This document shows positions 20,782 to 22,202 of a stretch of 22,202 bases of DNA, piece after piece. Under the pieces are notes generated by a model, which was not told the origin of the DNA, made no database searches, and worked only from the letters and a program-made list of their open reading frames with translations. The stretch's first letter is position 1. The number at the start of each line of letters is the position of its first letter. Source of the DNA: Candidatus Moranbacteria bacterium GW2011_GWE2_36_40 (lineage in GTDB: Bacteria; Patescibacteriota; Minisyncoccia; Moranbacterales; GWC2-37-73); assembly GCA_000991645.1 (NCBI GenBank), contig LBRX01000015.1, positions 1-22,202 on the forward strand, in the 5' to 3' direction. The translations under genes were made by a program, and so were the position numbers.

Positions 20782-20883
20782 TTTCTAAACAATTTTCAAT
20801 GAAATAATTTTTTAATATTTAAAACATTAAGACATTTAAAAATTGAGCATTGTTTGAAAATTGAAAATTAGAAATTGAAAATT
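20772..20883. repeat. Inverted pair of 7-nt arrays between hrcA and grpE
   Basis: Left, 20772-20799: TAATTTC twice, then TAAACAA and TTTTCAAT, overlapping the hrcA stop. Right, 20856-20883: GAAAATT twice, AGAAATT, GAAAATT. The words are reverse complements, so the gap can fold back on itself. Confidence 0.75.
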
Positions 20884-20895
20884 AATAAAAATCCT

Positions 20896-21489
20896 ATGTC
20901 AAAAGAACACAAAAAACCCCAGTCAAATAGTGCGGATTACCGCAATTTGACGGGGCAAGAAAATAAAAAAAAGAAATCAGAAAAAGAAATAAAAGATATC
21001 GAAGAAGAAATTGTGGTGGAGCAGGAGAGTGAGATTGAGCAGCTTGCAAAAAAAGCTCAAGAAAATCTCGATGGGTGGCAACGTTGCCAAGCGGACTTTG
21101 AAAATTACAAAAAGAGAAGTGCAGAGTCACAAAAAGATTTGATCAAATACGCCACGCAAAGCATCATTTTGGAGATTCTGCCAGTAATTGATAACTTTCA
21201 TGCTTCAACTGATCATATTCCGGAAGAGCAAAAAGACAATTCCTGGGTAACTGGAATTATGTATATTCAAAAACAATTAGAAAATATTGTGACGGAAAAT
21301 GGAGTAGAGGAAATTGAAGTAAAGGTTGGGGACAATTTTGATCCAATTTATCACGAAGCAATTGAAGATCATGAATGTGTGGATTGCAAAGTTGATCACA
21401 AATATAAGAACAAAATTAAAAAGGTTTTGACTAAGGGATATAAAATTGGTGAAAAAGTAATTCGTGCAGCAAGAGTGGTGGTGGAGTAA
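20896..21489 (+). CDS. grpE: Nucleotide exchange factor GrpE
   Basis: GrpE releases ADP from DnaK. The protein has 197 residues. The acidic, low-complexity N-terminus (about 1-45) is followed by the long dimer coiled coil (IEQLAKKAQENLDGWQRCQ and DFENYKKRSAESQ), the four-helix hub (ILEILPVIDNFHAST) and the C-terminal beta wing, with the family end GYKIGEKVIRAARVVV. The frame opens from a TTG at 20875, but the ATG at 20896 gives the expected start. A variable leader array precedes it and a word array follows. It lies between hrcA and dnaK, as in many Gram-positive-type heat-shock operons. Confidence 0.95.
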   Translation: MSKEHKKPQSNSADYRNLTGQENKKKKSEKEIKDIEEEIVVEQESEIEQLAKKAQENLDGWQRCQADFENYKKRSAESQKDLIKYATQSIILEILPVIDNFHASTDHIPEEQKDNSWVTGIMYIQKQLENIVTENGVEEIEVKVGDNFDPIYHEAIEDHECVDCKVDHKYKNKIKKVLTKGYKIGEKVIRAARVVVE

Positions 21490-21520
21490 AAAGTTATAAA
21501 GTTATAAAGTTCATAAAGCT
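21490..21520. repeat. 8-9-nt tandem array (AAAGTTAT words)
   Basis: AAAGTTAT twice, AAAGTTCAT and a partial AAAGCT follow the grpE stop directly. The same words occur in the hrcA leader, so they bracket the hrcA-grpE unit. Confidence 0.75.
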
Positions 21521-21532
21521 GGAAATGCAAAA

Positions 21533-21582
21533 TGGGCAAATAAAAAAGCCCATACGGGCATAAGTTAAATATCCCGTAGGGC
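21533..21582 (+). promoter_or_regulatory. Two competing hairpins in the grpE-dnaK gap
   Basis: Hairpin 1 pairs TGGGC (21533-21537) with GCCCA (21548-21552). Hairpin 2 pairs the same GCCC plus TACGGG with CCCGTAGGGC (21573-21582) and has a 14-base loop and one bulged A. They exclude each other. No T-run follows, so if real this is a leader switch or a processing site rather than a simple terminator. Confidence 0.5.
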
Positions 21583-21711
21583 GAAGCAGATAGCGATGTA
21601 TCAAACTCTAATACAATTGTAACACAATCAGCAAGCATAGTCTAGAGAATAATAAATTTAATTTTTTATAAAAATTTAATAAAAAATGTGTTCGTGCGCA
21701 ATGAATTTTGA

Positions 21712-21739
21712 TTACTGTTCACTGCTCACTGATCACTGT
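21712..21739. repeat. 7-nt tandem array (TCACTGN words)
   Basis: TTACTGT, TCACTGC, TCACTGA and TCACTGT lie seven bases before the dnaK start codon. Confidence 0.85.
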
Positions 21740-21746
21740 AGTAATT

Positions 21747-22202
21747 ATGAGTAAAATTTTAGGAATCGATTTAGGAACAACAAACAGTGCAATGGCTATC
21801 GTGACTGGTGGTAAGCCGGAAATCCTTGAAAACAAAGAAGGAAACCGCACAACACCTTCAATGGTAGCAATTTCAAAAACTGGTGAACGATTAGCTGGTC
21901 TTTTAGCGAAACGTCAATCAGTAACAAACCCTGCTAACACTCTGTATTCAATCAAACGCTTGATTGGACGAGCTTATCATGACGCTGAAGTACAGCGCGA
22001 TGAAAAATTGATGCCATACAAAATTGTGCACGCTGGTGAAAATGTCAAAATTACAATGGGGGATAAAGATTATTCTCCGCAAGAAATTTCAGCAATGATT
22101 TTGGGAAAATTGAAAGCTGATGCAGAAGAAAAACTTGGAGAAAAAATCACTGATGCTGTGATCACAGTTCCTGCATATTTCGATGATGCTCAAAGAAAGG
22201 CA
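21747..22202 (+). CDS. dnaK: Molecular chaperone DnaK, N-terminal part (cut by window edge)
   Basis: This is the Hsp70 chaperone ATPase. The visible 152 residues belong to the nucleotide-binding domain: GIDLGTTNSAMA (phosphate 1 motif, from residue 6), EGNRTTPSMVA, SIKRLIGR and AVITVPAYFDDAQRKA, where the window ends. The ATG at 21747 follows a TCACTGN array and gives the standard MSKILGIDLGTTN opening. No second CIRCE is seen in the 257 bases before it, so heat-shock control probably comes through the hrcA promoter, unless an unrecognised promoter exists in that gap. Confidence 0.97.
   Translation, partial: MSKILGIDLGTTNSAMAIVTGGKPEILENKEGNRTTPSMVAISKTGERLAGLLAKRQSVTNPANTLYSIKRLIGRAYHDAEVQRDEKLMPYKIVHAGENVKITMGDKDYSPQEISAMILGKLKADAEEKLGEKITDAVITVPAYFDDAQRKA

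Noticed and set aside
21604..21640. A promoter with a -35 TTGTAA for dnaK in the grpE-dnaK gap
   Set aside because: No good -10 box lies at 16-18 bases; the best candidate, TAGTCT, has a 15-base spacer. I left dnaK without its own promoter call.

Overview
This is a low-GC, gene-dense bacterial window. It fits a Patescibacteria/CPR genome, most likely of the Parcubacteria type; that placement is my inference. It rests on small single-copy housekeeping genes, a short HrcA, two small families I associate with CPR genomes (the genes at 2044-2817 and 9093-9446), few Shine-Dalgarno sites, and many short palindromic repeats between genes.

Layout. On the minus strand at the left are dnaX (cut by the window edge), a GtrA-like membrane protein and a conserved hypothetical gene. 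On the plus strand from 3028 are a small DUF5652-like membrane protein, a Sua5/TsaC protein, two unknown genes (the first with an HExxE-like motif), lysS, a PIG-V-like mannosyltransferase, and a tight three-gene unit (hypothetical, HD hydrolase, cytidylyltransferase-fold protein). At 10778-10917 lies a free-standing tRNA-like gene with its own promoter and terminator. Its tRNA elbow is intact, but an insertion of about 63 nt sits in the anticodon loop. Next come an unknown minus-strand gene, serS, a second HD protein and a GH1 glycosidase. The minus-strand genes cysS, corA-like and ispG follow, with ispG and corA as a probable operon. From 18852 the plus strand carries a decayed yidD, three tiny cysteine-containing ORFs each with a strong Shine-Dalgarno site, and the heat-shock genes hrcA, grpE and dnaK (partial) behind a CIRCE operator.

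How the genes work together. lysS, serS, cysS and Sua5 all serve tRNA charging or modification. lysS, serS and the gene at 4158 share one promoter architecture: a TTGCMA -35 box, a 17-nt spacer holding a GCYT-N5-ARGC-type palindrome, and a TANNNT -10 box. hrcA controls its own promoter, and probably grpE and dnaK downstream, through CIRCE.

The most unusual material lies between the genes. There are arrays of 7-nt (sometimes 8-9-nt) tandem words whose sequence differs from locus to locus, often in inverted pairs at both ends of one intergenic gap. There are also several foldback or palindromic elements. The two signals I would check first are the tRNA-like gene with its insertion and the small SD-led cysteine ORF cassette.
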